Shown: positions 32,366-42,600 of the stretch, in pieces | Position numbering within the stretch: the first letter of the stretch is position 1 | Layout: every line of letters starts with the position of its first letter | Origin: Muribaculaceae bacterium | Lineage (GTDB): Bacteria > Bacteroidota > Bacteroidia > Bacteroidales > Muribaculaceae | Length of the DNA: 64,000 nt | NCBI GenBank assembly: GCA_009775375.1 | Contig: VSPO01000001.1 | Span: 1 to 64,000, forward strand | Reading direction: 5' to 3' | The notes under the pieces: model-generated | What the model was told of the DNA's origin: nothing | What the model saw: only the letters and a program-made list of their open reading frames with translations | The model's database searches: none | Translations under genes and position numbers: made by a program

Positions 32366-34513
32366 TTAATCTATGAGGGATAAGGATATGCGCCGTCTTG
32401 CCGTGTCGATATCTATGACTTTCACGTCAAGACGTTGTCCGAGATGCAGGATATCGGAAACGTCATTGATGCGACGGCGGGAAATTTTTGAAATGTGGAG
32501 CAGGCCGTTCTCTTTGATGCCAAGGTCTACGAAAGCTCCGAATGCGGTTATGTTGTTGACCATACCCGGAAGTGTCTGCCCAACGGCAATCTGCTCAAAG
32601 CTCTCAACACCGGGAACGAACGCGTCGATGTTCTCTTCCGTGCGCGGATCGCGTCCCGGTTTGCGCAATTCGGCGATGATGTCGGCCATTGTCTCCAGTC
32701 CGCCCACTCCCTGCGAGGCGAGCTCTTTTACGTCGATTTTATCGAGGAGCTCCTTATTTGCCGGCAAGTCTGCCACCTTGACTCCGAGGCGTTTAGCCAT
32801 CTCCTTGACGATGTGATAGCTTTCGGGATGAATGCTTGTGTTGTCAAGAGGCTCTTTCCCGCCAGGCACACGCAGGAATCCGGCTGCCAACTCAAATGCC
32901 TTGTCGCCCAATCGCGGCACTTTTTTAAGCTCCTGCCTCGTGGCGAAGTCGCCGTTGTCGCGACGGTAGGTCACGATGTTTGCTGCCAATGCAGGCCCTA
33001 TGCCGGAGACGTAGGAAAGAAGACGCTCGGAAGCTGTGTTGACATCAACCCCGACTGAATTTACGCAGCTCGTCACGACGAAGTCGAGAGAATCCTTCAG
33101 TTTCCCCTGGTCGACGTCATGCTGGTATTGCCCGACGCCTATGGATTTAGGATCTATTTTCACAAGCTCAGCGAGAGGATCGATGAGGCGGCGTCCGATG
33201 GAGACGGCTCCGCGCACTGTCACGTCTTTGTCTGGAAACTCTTTCCTCGCCACGTCGGAGGCGGAATAGACCGAAGCTCCGTTTTCGCTGACTATGAAAA
33301 GTCGCGAGGAGTCGATAATCTTGTAATCTTTAAGGAAACGTTCGGTCTCACGGGAAGCTGTGCCGTTGCCAAGGGCAATGACTTGCAGCTTATGCCGCTC
33401 GATAAGGCGGCGCAGTATGCGGGATGCTCCCTCCAAATCCGAACGGGGAGGGGCTGCGTATATGACGGTGTCGTCGAGCAGATTGCCCTGCGCGTCGAGG
33501 GCCACCACCTTGCATCCGGTCCGGTAGCCGGGGTCGAGCGCGAGGATGCGTTGCCCTTTCAGTGGCGGGGCGAGAAGCAGCTGGCGAAGGTTGCCGGCGA
33601 ATATGTCGATGGCGATGCGGTCGGCTTCCTCTTTCAGTTCTGAAGAAATCTCGGTTTCCACTGAAGGGCGAAGAAGCCGCTTCGAGGCGTCGCATACGGC
33701 TTTGGAGATGGTGGCGGAGCAATCGCGGCCGGCATTGCGGGGTACGAATGCCTTGCATAGGGCCTCGTCAAGGTCGCAGGAGTCTTCTAGGGAATACTTT
33801 GTCCTTATCAGCCCCTCTTTTTCAGCCCGGCGCAATGCAAGGTATTGATGGGAGGCCATTCTCTTCACGGGGCGGGAGAAGCCGGCATATTGTGCCATTG
33901 CAGAGGATTTTAATTCCTCCTCCTTCCCTTTGGCCACGGTGCATTCAAGGGTCGCCGTGCGTTTGTAGACGTTTCTCGTGATATTGCGGAGTCGTGTGGA
34001 CTCTGACGCCCATTCGGCAATTATGTCGCAGGCGCCGGCAAGGGCTTCCTCCTCATTTGCTACTCCGTTTTTTCCTGTGAATCTTGAAGCCGACGAGACG
34101 CAGTCGGAAGTGTTTCCGGCCATGATTATCTTGGCGAGGGGTTCGAGACCCTTCTCCCTGGCGATTGTGGCGCGTGTGCGTTTCTTCGGTTTGAAAGGGG
34201 CGTAGATGTCTTCCACCTCTGTCATTGTCGAGGCCTCGTCAAGCTGAGAGCGCAGACGGTCGGTCATCGCTCCGGCGGCTTCAATAGCTTCGCCCACGAA
34301 ATCCTTGCGGGCAAAAAGCTCTCCCACGCTTTTGAGCATGGATTCTATGTCGCGTATGGCCACTTCGTCGAGCGAGCCGGTGCGCTCCTTTCTGTATCTG
34401 CTGATGAAAGGGACTGTGGCACCCTCATCAAGCAACTCGGCAACAGCTTTCACTGCTGTTGCCGAGAGATTAAGACGCCTTGCGACGTCGGCTATGATTC
34501 TTTCTTCTGTCAT
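32366..34513 (-). CDS. tex: Tex-family RNA-binding transcription accessory protein
   Basis: A 715-aa protein of normal Tex length. It starts with the Tex N-terminal helical domain (MTEERIIADVARRLNL, then VPFISRYRKERTGSLDE). A YqgF/RNase H-like domain follows (ILALDPGYRTGCKVVALD, about 325-342), then helix-hairpin-helix motifs (VNTASERLLSYVSGIGPALAANI). A C-terminal S1 RNA-binding domain closes the protein (LPGMVNNITAFGAFVDLGI, about 640-660). Tex binds nucleic acid and affects transcription in several bacteria; its exact role here is unknown. It is 28 bp after purC on the same strand. Confidence 0.95.
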   Translation of the reverse strand: MTEERIIADVARRLNLSATAVKAVAELLDEGATVPFISRYRKERTGSLDEVAIRDIESMLKSVGELFARKDFVGEAIEAAGAMTDRLRSQLDEASTMTEVEDIYAPFKPKKRTRATIAREKGLEPLAKIIMAGNTSDCVSSASRFTGKNGVANEEEALAGACDIIAEWASESTRLRNITRNVYKRTATLECTVAKGKEEELKSSAMAQYAGFSRPVKRMASHQYLALRRAEKEGLIRTKYSLEDSCDLDEALCKAFVPRNAGRDCSATISKAVCDASKRLLRPSVETEISSELKEEADRIAIDIFAGNLRQLLLAPPLKGQRILALDPGYRTGCKVVALDAQGNLLDDTVIYAAPPRSDLEGASRILRRLIERHKLQVIALGNGTASRETERFLKDYKIIDSSRLFIVSENGASVYSASDVARKEFPDKDVTVRGAVSIGRRLIDPLAELVKIDPKSIGVGQYQHDVDQGKLKDSLDFVVTSCVNSVGVDVNTASERLLSYVSGIGPALAANIVTYRRDNGDFATRQELKKVPRLGDKAFELAAGFLRVPGGKEPLDNTSIHPESYHIVKEMAKRLGVKVADLPANKELLDKIDVKELASQGVGGLETMADIIAELRKPGRDPRTEENIDAFVPGVESFEQIAVGQTLPGMVNNITAFGAFVDLGIKENGLLHISKISRRRINDVSDILHLGQRLDVKVIDIDTARRRISLSLID

Positions 34514-34541
34514 TGCTGCCCCGGGAGGATATTGGAGGTTG

Positions 34542-35492
34542 TCATTTAAGGGATAGGAGGCAAGCCGATACGTTGCGGAATATGCGATACGTAAGGTCTT
34601 GCTCGTCGGCCTTCACGAATTTCTGACCCGTGATGTGCTCATAGAGCTCGATGTATCTCTCTGATACGCTTTCAATGAACTCGGGCGTCATCTGAGGAAC
34701 GGTCTGCCCCTCCTTGCCCATGAATCCGTTGTCAATCAGCCATTGGCGTACGAATTCCTTGCTGAGCTGGCGTTGAGCCTCCCCCTTTTCGAAGCGCTCC
34801 TGATAGCCGTCGGCATAGAAATAGCGGGAGGAGTCGGGGGTATGGATTTCATCTATAAGGATCACCTTGCCGTCGCGCAGGCCGAACTCATATTTGGTGT
34901 CGACAAGGATAAGCCCCTTTTCAGCGGCCATTTCCGAGCCAAGCTTGAAGAGCTTGCGCGTGTAGTCTTCCATCACGGCATAGTGTTCTTCGCTGATAAG
35001 GCCTTGTGAGATAATCTCCTCGCGGGAAATGTTTTCATCATGGCCCTCTTCGGCTTTGGTGGTGGGGGTGATGATTGGCTCAGGGAATTTTTCATTCTCG
35101 CGCATGCCGTCGGGAATCTTTACCCCGCAAATTTCGCGGCAACCGTTCTTGTAGTCGCGCCATGCGCTGCCGGTCAGGTAGCCTCTGATGATCATCTCTA
35201 CGGGGAAGGATTTGGCCTTAAGTCCTACCGTGGCCATCGGATCGGGCACGGCGAGCTTCCAGTTGGGTACGATTTTGGCGGAAGCGTCAAGGAAATATGC
35301 CGCTATTTGGTTGAGCACCTGCCCTTTGTATGGGATGCCTTCGGGCAGGATAACATCGAACGCCGATATGCGGTCGGTGGCGATCATCACCATGATGTCG
35401 TCGTTGATAGTATATACGTCGCGCACTTTCCCGTGGAATTCTGCTGTCTGCCCAGGGAAATCGAAAGAAGTTTTGACCAATGTAGTTGCCAT
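34542..35492 (-). CDS. purC: SAICAR synthase PurC
   Basis: A 316-aa phosphoribosylaminoimidazole-succinocarboxamide synthase that joins aspartate to CAIR in purine synthesis. Motifs seen are GKVRDVYTINDDIMVMIATD (about 21-40), RISAFDVILPEGIPYKGQVL, VEMIIRGYLTGSAWRDYKNG and LILVDTKYEFGLRDGKVILIDEIHTPDSSRY (two parts). The length fits the longer Bacteroidetes and fungal-like form. It leads an operon with tex and fur. A near-consensus -7 box (TAACTTCG) lies about 20-30 bp upstream. Confidence 0.96.
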   Translation of the reverse strand: MATTLVKTSFDFPGQTAEFHGKVRDVYTINDDIMVMIATDRISAFDVILPEGIPYKGQVLNQIAAYFLDASAKIVPNWKLAVPDPMATVGLKAKSFPVEMIIRGYLTGSAWRDYKNGCREICGVKIPDGMRENEKFPEPIITPTTKAEEGHDENISREEIISQGLISEEHYAVMEDYTRKLFKLGSEMAAEKGLILVDTKYEFGLRDGKVILIDEIHTPDSSRYFYADGYQERFEKGEAQRQLSKEFVRQWLIDNGFMGKEGQTVPQMTPEFIESVSERYIELYEHITGQKFVKADEQDLTYRIFRNVSACLLSLK

Positions 35493-35804
35493 CGTATAAT
35501 ATATTAGTTCCGACTGCGAAGTTACTCATTTTTCTTGAAATAACAGTAATTTTCGCATGTTAAAAATGCGGCGGAAGCACGTGGCCTGCCATTCTTCTCG
35601 TTTGATGAAGCCATATGAGAAGCTTTTATTGCCGATAAATGAGCAAATTTGAAAAATATTCTGCAAAAATGAAAAATTATTGCTGAAATATGCAGAAGAA
35701 TGAAGAAAATAGTATAATTTTGCAATCTCATTCCTCCCGCCACCACCAATGCTATGATAGCTATCATAGCCATACAAGCCAAAAATCTTTTCACAATAAT
35801 ATTA
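35493..35804. other. Divergent intergenic region between purC and trpB2
   Basis: A gap of 312 bases. The middle is strongly AT-rich and holds a -7 box for trpB2 (TAATTTTG at 35715-35722) but no TTG at the right spacing. No gene was seen. Confidence 0.5.
35715..35722 (+). promoter_or_regulatory. Candidate -7 box of trpB2
   Basis: TAATTTTG matches TAnnTTTG and lies 82 bp before the chosen ATG at 35805. Confidence 0.4.
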
Positions 35805-37166
35805 ATGGAATCAAAAAAATTCATCCTTCAGGAAAAAGACATCCCCACGGCATGGTATAATGTAATGGCAGAAATGCCGGTAAAGCCACGTCCGCTGCTC
35901 AATCCTGCCACAAAACAGCCTCTTAAGGCTGAAGATCTTTTCCCGGTTTTCACCGAGGAGGCGGCCCGACAGGAATTCAACGACACCGACGCGTGGATTG
36001 AAATCCCGGAGGAGGTGCGTGAGATGTATCGCATTTGGCGGCCTACGCCTCTCGTCCGCGCCCGCGGTCTTGAGAAGGCGCTCGACACCAAGGCCCACAT
36101 ATATTTTAAGAATGAAAGCGTCAGCCCGGTAGGTTCGCACAAGCTTAATTCCGCAATCCCGCAGGCTTATTATGCCAAGAAGCAGGGAATCACCAATATC
36201 ACGACCGAAACGGGCGCCGGCCAATGGGGTGCGGCCCTTTCGCTCGCTGCGAAACATTTCGGTCTCGAATTGGCCGTATATATGGTGAAGGTAAGCTATC
36301 ATCAGAAGCCCTACCGTCGCTCTATCATGGAGACGTATGGGGCAGAGGTGATTGCGTCTCCAAGTATGTCTACGAAAGCCGGAAAGAAAATCATCACCGA
36401 CCATCCCAATTATCAGGGCTCGCTTGGCACGGCTATCTCTGAGGCCGTAGAGCTTGCAACGACCACAGCCAACTGCAAGTATCTGCTTGGATCCGTACTT
36501 AATCATGTCGCCCTGCATCAGACTGTCATAGGCCTTGAGGCTGAGAAGCAGATGGAGATGACCGGGGAATATCCCGACGTGGTGATAGGATGTTTTGGAG
36601 GTGGCAGCAATTTCTCCGGAATATCATTCCCTTTTATGCGTCATAATTTCTCCGGGGAGCGCAATGCCCGTTTCATCGCCGCTGAGCCGCAGTCGTGCCC
36701 GAAGCTTACGCGTGGCGTAATGCAGTATGACTTTGGCGACGAGGCTGGCTACACTCCGTTGATTCCGATGTATACGCTCGGTCATAATTTCTCTCCTGCA
36801 AATATCCATGCGGGCGGTCTGCGCTATCATGGGGCAGGTTCCGTTGTCAGCCAGCTTCGTTCGCAGGGAATGATTGATGCGGTCGATATCCCGCAGACCG
36901 AGACCTTCGCGGCCGCGCATCTTTTTGCCCGTAGCGAGGGAATAATCCCGGCTCCGGAGAGCAGCCATGCCATAGCAGCCGCCATCCGAGAGGCTAAAAA
37001 GGCTAACGAGGAGGGAACGGCTCCCGTAATTCTGTTCAATCTTTCCGGTCATGGCCTCATAGATATGGCCGCCTACGACCAGTATCACACCGGCGACCTG
37101 AAGGACTATGAGGTGCCGGAGGAGGAAATCCGCAACAACACCGACAGCCTCGACAAGCTTATCTGA
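35805..37166 (+). CDS. trpB2: TrpB2-type tryptophan synthase beta-like enzyme
   Basis: A 453-aa PLP enzyme of the TrpB2 group, longer than the classical TrpB. The PLP lysine is K113 in SVSPVGSHKLNSA, where TrpB1 has GSHKIN. IGCFGGGSNFSGI (phosphate-binding loop) and ETGAGQWGAALSLA are present, and the N-terminal extension IWRPTPLVRARGLE is typical of TrpB2. The enzyme joins indole and serine to tryptophan; TrpB2 enzymes often stand outside the trp operon and may salvage indole, as this one would since no trp genes are near. The start at 35805 (MESKKFILQE) is preferred over an upstream Met. It is followed by a terminator. Confidence 0.92.
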   Translation: MESKKFILQEKDIPTAWYNVMAEMPVKPRPLLNPATKQPLKAEDLFPVFTEEAARQEFNDTDAWIEIPEEVREMYRIWRPTPLVRARGLEKALDTKAHIYFKNESVSPVGSHKLNSAIPQAYYAKKQGITNITTETGAGQWGAALSLAAKHFGLELAVYMVKVSYHQKPYRRSIMETYGAEVIASPSMSTKAGKKIITDHPNYQGSLGTAISEAVELATTTANCKYLLGSVLNHVALHQTVIGLEAEKQMEMTGEYPDVVIGCFGGGSNFSGISFPFMRHNFSGERNARFIAAEPQSCPKLTRGVMQYDFGDEAGYTPLIPMYTLGHNFSPANIHAGGLRYHGAGSVVSQLRSQGMIDAVDIPQTETFAAAHLFARSEGIIPAPESSHAIAAAIREAKKANEEGTAPVILFNLSGHGLIDMAAYDQYHTGDLKDYEVPEEEIRNNTDSLDKLI

Positions 37167-37198
37167 AGATTCTTCGACAGTCAAATAGAAAAACGTAG

Positions 37199-37243
37199 CG
37201 CCCTTGTCTGCCCGTTCAGCATGCAAGGGCGTTAACATTTTTT
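37199..37243 (+). terminator. Terminator of trpB2
   Basis: CGCCCTTG (37199-37206) pairs with CAAGGGCG (37224-37231), followed by CATTTTTTG. It lies 33 bp after the stop codon. Confidence 0.8.
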
Positions 37244-37351
37244 GTGGAGGTTTGCATCCGGCTTTTTGAACAGGCAGAAACCTTGCAGCGTTATAAGAGT
37301 ATGTTAAACTAAACACACCCTAAGGTTACATACTAAAAAAACAGATGAATT

Positions 37352-37549
37352 ATGTTAGACGAATTGAAAAATAAGGCTGCTGATCTCATGAACAATGAAA
37401 GCGTAAAAGACGCTATCAACAAGGCAAAGGAATTTGCCAACAGTGAGAAAGGCCAGGAGACAATTGAGACAATCAAGGTCAAGGTAGAGGATTTTGTCGA
37501 GGACAAGACCAATGGCAAAGGCATCTTCGGCTTCGGCAAAAAGGAATAA
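37352..37549 (+). CDS. Small helical charged protein, function unknown
   Basis: A 65-aa protein rich in Lys, Glu and Asp, predicted to be two amphipathic helices (LDELKNKAADLMNNESVKDA, then ETIETIKVKVEDFVEDK), with a Gly/Phe tail GIFGFGKKE. It has no signal peptide or Cys. Such small helical proteins, loosely like CsbD/YtxH or MT0933-type stress proteins, are frequent in Bacteroidales; the resemblance is weak and no function is assigned. It has its own upstream space after the trpB2 terminator and its own downstream terminator, so it is a monocistronic gene. Confidence 0.75.
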   Translation: MLDELKNKAADLMNNESVKDAINKAKEFANSEKGQETIETIKVKVEDFVEDKTNGKGIFGFGKKE

Positions 37550-37586
37550 CCACTTCCTCCGCCACCTTGCAATTACCCCAACAAAA

Positions 37587-37625
37587 CAAAACCGGCAGAC
37601 GATATCGTCTGCCGATTTTGTTTTG
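37587..37625. terminator. Bidirectional terminator
   Basis: CGGCAGACGAT and ATCGTCTGCCG form a perfect 11-bp stem at 37593-37614, flanked by AAAAC on the left and ATTTTGTTTTG on the right. It serves the 65-aa gene on + and the SusD-like gene on -. Confidence 0.85.
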
Positions 37626-37654
37626 TCGGTTTGTCTCTATCGTAATGTTCAGGC

Positions 37655-39679
37655 TTATTTGGAAGCCGGTTCGCTTCCGGCGTTCGACCAATAAGGATTC
37701 TGATAGATTTTCGAAGCATCAGGCGTAATCCCGTCAGGCGACGAAAGCAGAATCTCCTTTGTGGAGATAGGGCTGAGGTAGTGTCCCATTTTCCATGTAA
37801 GGCCGTTGTAGCCATACTGAGTGCTGTTCTTCTCATAAGGACGAATATATTCGCTCTTTTGAGGAGAAGAGACGGTGGATTCAGCCCCTATGTCATATGT
37901 CAGGTTAGTATACCATTCTTCCATTGGAGTATTCCATAGGTGCATCCCTTCTATATGACATGGCTTGGTTATGAGTTGGTCGAATGCTCTCCATCGTTTC
38001 AGGTCATCCATACGGAATCCTTCTGAAAGAAGCTCGCAACGACGTTCACGGCGGATGTTATAGAGCGTAGGGTCGATCAGCTGGCCTGCTGAATATGCTC
38101 CCCAGTCGTTCTCTGCCTCCTTGGTCATGTCGGTAAGGGCGATTGTTTTGTTGAAATCTGGATTGACATGAGCCCTGTTGCGCAGTGCCTCCCAATACCT
38201 TTGGGCTGTGCCGTCGATTGAGTGATTGCGCTCGTAGCTTGCTTCCATGTAGTTGAGCAAAGCTTCCGCCGATCTCATGATAGGGCATCCGGTATAGCAC
38301 CATTGATTCTCGTAGTACTTACGGCTGAGATTACCTCCTTTGTGAATTGCATAGCCGGTGGGATAGTTCTCACCGTATGTTCCGGATGTGATATCGGGAA
38401 TCGGCTCATATTGAAGGAGGAGGCCGGTGGTGTTGTCAAGATCATATATCTGATTGATATCGCCCGGAGCCTTCAGGAATACTTGCAGGCGACTGTCGCG
38501 GTTTTCGCGCAGTTTTCTAAGGTCTTTGTCTCCCATATAATATCCGTCGCCATCGGCATAAGTGCCATGGGTATAAACCGGCGAACCGTCAGCCATAAGG
38601 AAGTTTTGAACGTACATGCGAGTCAACCCGAGAGAGGCGTTGGATTTTGCCGCGTTCTGGCATACATCGTGGGTCAGCAGGTTTCTGTTATACTGACGCC
38701 ACAATAGAATTTCGGGATAGCCGCTCATGTCGACATCTGCAAACATGTTGTAGTAGTCGTTGACAGGGTCACCAGCGCTTTGCTGCATTTTTCCTGTGTT
38801 ATATGCAAGCTTGTCAACATATTTGTCGCCTACCTCTTTTGCCGCCTCCATGGCCTGATCGAGGAAAAAATTAATTTCGTTTTCAATTGACCCTGACGGG
38901 TATTGGTAGTTGGGGGTAGCCGTGGCTCCGGGCCATCCTTCTCCGCCCGGTACGAAGGCACTACCGTTGAAGTATTTAAGCCATGTCCCCTCATAAAGAG
39001 CTACACGGGATTTAAACAGCAATGCCGCGTCTCGGTTGATGCGTGTTGTGTTGAGATTTGTGAATTGCATAAGGTAGATGGCCTTGTCGAGGTCATCGAG
39101 AATCTGGCGTGCCACTTCGTTGCGGGGCTTCCTTGCGGCAGCGTCGGAAAGGATCTCCCAATCGTTGGGAAGGGGTTCCAAAATAATCGGGAAATCACCG
39201 AATGTCTTGAGCTTGGTGAAATAATGATAGGCTCTCAGGAAATACAACTCTCCAATGTAGTGCTGCACCAATGGAAGGTCGCCACTGATTGTGTTGTCTT
39301 GTCCATCGAGTTTTTCTCCATATCTCGTGAGAATATTGGAGAATGCGAAATTGAGATAGTATATTCGGCTGAAATACCATTCGCCTGCCTCGTTGTTGCT
39401 TCTCCACAGGTCGGTAGTATACTGGCTCCAGCAGCCTCCGGTGCGCACCTGATTGTCGGTGCCGTCATCCCCTTCGAAATATCCATACCAACTTCCATGG
39501 CCGGGAAGGATATTGGGGTAATTATCCATGAGTATCGCATCTATCTGGGATGCACTTGAATAGTATTGTTCGGGTGGAATCTGCGACATCGGTGTCTTCT
39601 CAAGGAAATCGCTGCATGAAGTCGCCGCGAGACCGAGAACACAGGAGATTCCAAATCCTAATATCTTGTTGGGTTTCAT
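37655..39679 (-). CDS. SusD/RagB-family nutrient-binding lipoprotein
   Basis: A 674-aa outer-membrane lipoprotein with lipobox A-T-S-C22. SusD-type features are present: CSDFLEKTPMSQIPPEQYY after the lipidated Cys, and ELYFLRAYHYFTKLKTFGDFP in the TPR region (about 142-162). The C-terminal RRERRCELLSEGFRMDDLKRW is a conserved SusD segment. It binds glycans at the cell surface and caps the SusC channel. It is 18 bp downstream of the SusC gene. At 674 residues it is longer than the typical 500-600, with a few inserts. The ligand cannot be read from sequence; the nearby GH31 gene suggests an alpha-linked glycan. Confidence 0.92.
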   Translation of the reverse strand: MKPNKILGFGISCVLGLAATSCSDFLEKTPMSQIPPEQYYSSASQIDAILMDNYPNILPGHGSWYGYFEGDDGTDNQVRTGGCWSQYTTDLWRSNNEAGEWYFSRIYYLNFAFSNILTRYGEKLDGQDNTISGDLPLVQHYIGELYFLRAYHYFTKLKTFGDFPIILEPLPNDWEILSDAAARKPRNEVARQILDDLDKAIYLMQFTNLNTTRINRDAALLFKSRVALYEGTWLKYFNGSAFVPGGEGWPGATATPNYQYPSGSIENEINFFLDQAMEAAKEVGDKYVDKLAYNTGKMQQSAGDPVNDYYNMFADVDMSGYPEILLWRQYNRNLLTHDVCQNAAKSNASLGLTRMYVQNFLMADGSPVYTHGTYADGDGYYMGDKDLRKLRENRDSRLQVFLKAPGDINQIYDLDNTTGLLLQYEPIPDITSGTYGENYPTGYAIHKGGNLSRKYYENQWCYTGCPIMRSAEALLNYMEASYERNHSIDGTAQRYWEALRNRAHVNPDFNKTIALTDMTKEAENDWGAYSAGQLIDPTLYNIRRERRCELLSEGFRMDDLKRWRAFDQLITKPCHIEGMHLWNTPMEEWYTNLTYDIGAESTVSSPQKSEYIRPYEKNSTQYGYNGLTWKMGHYLSPISTKEILLSSPDGITPDASKIYQNPYWSNAGSEPASK

Positions 39680-39697
39680 ATTTGTTGTTGGATTGTG

Positions 39698-42600
39698 TTA
39701 AATGGATATAGATAATCCGCAGGACCATGTGCGGGCCATGGGATAAGTGTTGCCGTCTCCTGTCCTGCCACCGAGTGAGGATCCGCCGCCGACATTTTCG
39801 GGGTCGAACACTTTCGAAAGCTTGGTTATCGTGAAAAGATTGTCGACGGAGACGTACAACCTCAGCTGGCTTATGCCAAGACGGCCGGTTATCGACTGTG
39901 GCAGGGTGTAGCCGAGTTGCATATTCTTGCAGCGAATATAAGCGGCGTTCTGAAGATAGCGTGTCTGCCATTCCTGATTCTTGAAGTTATGGAGTGGTCT
40001 CGGATAATAAGAATCAAGGTTGGCGGGGAGCACGTATTGTGCTGGATTGCCGTTGTGGTCTGTGTAGTTGAAAACGACGTCTTCAGCCCTGAAGTAATCT
40101 TCATGAACCTTAAAGCCTGTTGATTGCCATATGCCTCCCTCGAAAGCTCCCCAAAAAAGAGGAGAACGGCTATAGAAGTCACGTTTGCCTACTCCCTGGA
40201 AGAAGGCACGGAAATCAAATCCTTTATAATTGGCTGTCAGGTCGATGCCAAAGAAATATCTTGGGGTGGTGTTCCCGATGACGGTCATGTCTCCCGGGTT
40301 ATTCCAGTTCCAGTCTCCCCAAGTTATCTGTCCGTCGCCGTTGACATCCTTATACATCATGTCGCCTGCTGCCCAGTTTGTGCCATACCAGCTCTGTCCT
40401 TGAAGTGGAGTGGCGGGAGCATATCCGTTGACTTCCTCGAATCTTCTGTCGAGTGCCGCGAGATGGGCATCCATCTCCTCTTGTGATTTTGCAATGCCTA
40501 TGGATGTCAGACCTTGAATTTCTCCAAGATAGTGGCCGGGATTGTAATTGGCTATATCTCCCGTTATATTCCCGGGATAGGCTTTTATCTTGGTTCTCGC
40601 ATCTGATATATTGGCGCTTATACTGTAGCCGAGTCCGAAGGGGGTAACGTCACGCCATGTGATTTGAAGTTCCCATCCTGTCGTGCGTAGTGCGCAATTG
40701 TTTTCGGATGGAGCGGTGAGACCAAGTGTGTTGGGAAGCTCTACAGGAGGACCCAACATATCGTCGGTATCACGAATAAATGCATCCACAGAGCCTGTCA
40801 GTCGATTGTTAAATAGCCCCCAGTCAAGTCCGATATTCCAGGTCTTGATTTTTTCCCATGTAAGGTATGTGCTTATAAGCCCGTTCACCCATGAGGCATT
40901 GGGGCGTTTGTTGCCTTGAAGCCAGTCACCATTTGCTGTCCCAGTGCTCATTGTTCGATATGTGGGATACCAATCGTTGGTATTCTGGTTTGACAGGTGT
41001 CCGAATGATGCACGCAGCTTTAGCAAATTGACAACTGGGTGTATTGATTCCCAAAAGCTTTCTTCTGCGATATTCCATCCAAGGGATGCAGAGGGCGACC
41101 ATGTCCAACGCCTGTCGGAGCGGAAACGGGACGAACCATCATATCTCAGGTTTGCCTCTAACAGATATTTCCCTTTATAGTCATAATTGATACGTCCGAA
41201 GAACCCAAGTATCGACCATTGGTTGCGTCGTCCGTGCACCGACGGTGCCTTGTCTTCTCCATTGCCTTGAAGATTGGTGGTCAGGTCCAATTCGGGAAGC
41301 TCATAGTCCTGTAGTCCATAAGCAGAGACGTTGAAATACTCCTGTTTCTTTTCCTCTGACTGGAACCCTGCCATCACTTTGAAATTATGAGCATCCTTAA
41401 TGCTGAATGTGTAGTCTGAATAAACATTCCAGTTGGCATACTTGTTCTGGAAGAAACTCTGATATAGGGAGGAGGAATATTGCATGTCCTTAATTGACCC
41501 ATCCACATAGTGGTCATAGATGGGAAGCCTGGTCTGTCGGTCTTTTGATTGGTCGATTCTGTAGTTGAATTCTCCTCTTATAAACCAATTTTTAAGAGGC
41601 TCTATCGTAAGCCCCGCCTGCTGATAGGTCTCGTCTCTGTCGGTAAGTCTTGTCCCTCCCTGGGCAAGCCCCATTGCGGGAGCTCCTCCTTCATTCGAAT
41701 AGTAGTAGCCATTCTCATCGTATATCGGCAGGTTGGGCCAAGTCTGGGCTCCGATGTAGTTATACCAGTCGTCCCCGAATCTGGATGGGACATTTGTGTC
41801 GCTGTGCACGTAGCGCACACTGTATCTGAATTCCGCCCAGCTTGTCAATTTCGCGGAGAATTTTCCCGTTGCATTGTATCTTTTTCTTGAATCCTTGCCA
41901 TGGTTCAACATGCCGTGGATGTCATTGAAGCCGAACGCCGCATAGTAGTTGTAATTCTGGTTCCCTCCGCTGACACTGGCATTATGTTCCTGTGAGAAGG
42001 AATCCTTGTATAGTTCATGAAGCCAGTCGGTGTTCGCATAAGCCACGTTAAAGGCGTGCAGGGTGGAGCTTCCCCATTCTGTCCCGTTGTTTCTTGTTGG
42101 TAAGCCTCCGCGGTAGGTTCCGCCTTGTGCGGCGAAATTGATCATATTTTCGATTGTCTCGTCGCTGAAGAATCCGTTCCACCCATTGTTCCAATACGCT
42201 TGATTCTGAAATAATGCGAAATCATAAGAATTCATCATCTCCGGTAATCCGATTGGCGAACTCCATCGAAAGTTGTTGTTGTAATTGATTTTGGGCCTTC
42301 CCATGCTTCCCTTTTTAGTCGTGACCATGATCACGCCAAATGGAGCGCGGCTGCCATAGATGGAAGAGGCGGCGGCATCTTTGAGCACTGAAATAGATTC
42401 GATATCCTGCGGGTTGACCGTATTGATGTCTCCCTCGGAGCCGTCAATCAGAATAAGAGGAGCCCCACTCGACCCCAGGCCGATTGTGCCTGTCCCTCGG
42501 ATCTGAATCGACATGTCGGTTTCAATGTCGCCGGCTTCACGCGTCAATTGTAGGCCGGGCAGAAGACCCTGGAGGGCCTCGGCGGCGGTCCTGACCGGAC